Below, piece by piece: positions 63,060-64,000 of a DNA stretch of 64,000 bases. The notes beneath the pieces are model-generated. The model had not been told where the DNA came from. It searched no databases and saw only the letters and a list, made by a program, of their open reading frames with translations. Made by a program: the position numbers and the translations under genes. The first letter of the stretch is position 1, and each line of letters opens with the position of its first letter. The stretch spans positions 216,001 through 280,000 of the forward strand of contig JAXRKP010000324.1 in NCBI GenBank assembly GCA_037039925.1, read 5' to 3'. The DNA is from Doris montereyensis (lineage: Eukaryota > Mollusca > Gastropoda > Nudibranchia > Dorididae).

Positions 63060-64000
63060 CATTATTATTATTATTATTATCATTATTATGTTAGACCGAG
63101 AGCATTGTTTAATGCAATGGTTACCTAGAGTGGTGTAACATCAACACAGCTATAACATCAGTATGGCTGGTCAGTTCAGTTCTCTCCTTTTCAATAAAAA
63201 TAAATGTTGTTTGTTCCATACAAAACTAACAAAAATATATTTCGGTCATATTTTGTCTTAAAGTGGGTAGTTGCTTTGCTGTTAACTGTAGCTAAGTTGA
63301 TGTTACAGTAACCGTGTTAATGTATAAGGGAAACTTGACATCTATCAATCAAAATGCACAGTTAAATACATTTAATCGGTTCCTATTTTCACTTGACCAC
63401 TACTTCTGGTCTCTGGTCCTTAAGTAGCCGAATTGACGTCGTAAACACCACTCTAGTGTTGTGACCAATAGAAACAGGGGAGAGAAATTAAATTTTCTGG
63501 GAATGTTGTCTCCCATGAATCGGTCTCTTACTCTTAGACCAAGACCACTGTATCCAACATGAGAGGTAGATAATATGAAGCTGGAAAGCTTTAGTCCAAA
63601 CTCATGTGCACACAGATAGTCTGTTTCCAAACTCATGTGTAAACAGGCAGTCCGTTTCCAAACTCATGTGCACATAGATCGACTTGCATTTCATTAACCA
63701 TAGTACACATAAAAAAGTTTCGCTCATTCTTATGAGTTAATTAATGCAAGGCATGAATTAGGTACACGTGTTGACATTATGGTACAATGAAATGAAACAT
63801 ATTTCGTTCAATAGTTACTGTAAAACTTTTTAAATAGTTGGAATGAGTAGCTGCATGTTTTAAATATATATAGCGCTAATAAGCAAACTCAAGGGGCAAA
63901 AAATAATTTGCAAGGTTTTTAAATGCAATCTGAACCACCATGTCAAGTTTCATTCAAATTCATCTGATAATGATAGTTTCAAAGACCTACAAGCCAATAG
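62377..64000. other. upstream flank of the kelch-like gene
   Basis: This should hold the promoter and 5' UTR of the kelch-like gene, but no TATA or initiator could be assigned. It contains an (ATT)n microsatellite at about 63000-63090, an (AT)n run near 62845, and a short tandem repeat (gtttccaaactcatgtg) at about 63594-63675. Confidence 0.45.

Overview
This is eukaryotic (metazoan) nuclear DNA. It has spliced genes with GT-AG introns, tRNA-derived SINEs, non-LTR and DNA transposon remnants, and a very heavy load of tandem repeats. The SINE architecture, the long AT-rich introns and the gene types suggest a mollusc, probably a gastropod. That placement is an inference, not something read directly from the sequence.

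Layout. (1) 125-18570, + strand: the 3' part of a P4-type ATPase of the ATP9A/ATP9B (Neo1-like) class, with eight visible exons. Its introns hold a LINE insertion with a perfect 13-bp target-site duplication (436-1887), a TTAA-flanked MITE (6302-7046) and long minisatellites. The last intron, 9529-18433, is almost pure array. (2) 18571-37564: intergenic. It has AT-rich single-copy-looking DNA, a LINE 3' remnant, a GC-rich block, a 107-bp satellite that runs into an interstitial telomere-like (CCCTAA) tract, and three back-to-back giant arrays (25.0-29.6, 29.7-32.9 and 33.06-34.35 kb). (3) 37565-62376, - strand: a complete kelch-like (BTB-BACK-Kelch) gene. It has eight exons, all with matching intron phases, and about 602 codons. 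One intron contains a decayed transposase gene (54552-57705, - strand).

About half of the window (roughly 31 kb by adding the listed intervals) is minisatellite, in more than 25 independent arrays with periods of 15-107 bp. The most interesting pattern is that several arrays are not random. In at least three unrelated short interspersed families, the array unit is an internal or tail segment of the element itself, and the rest of the element still flanks the array. The cases are SINE-A at 60768-61645, SINE-B at 4425-5035, and SINE-C at 29700-33050, where the SINE folds back on itself. This looks like a repeatable route from dispersed SINE to tandem minisatellite.

Both host genes carry several one-base coding indels beside otherwise intact exons and splice sites (three or four in the ATPase, four in the kelch gene). 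Because this affects two unrelated genes equally, residual long-read consensus error is a better explanation than two pseudogenes. Two ATPase anomalies are not explained by indels alone: the invariant Asp of the GDGxND motif is missing, and no exon for the M7-M9 membrane segments can be found.
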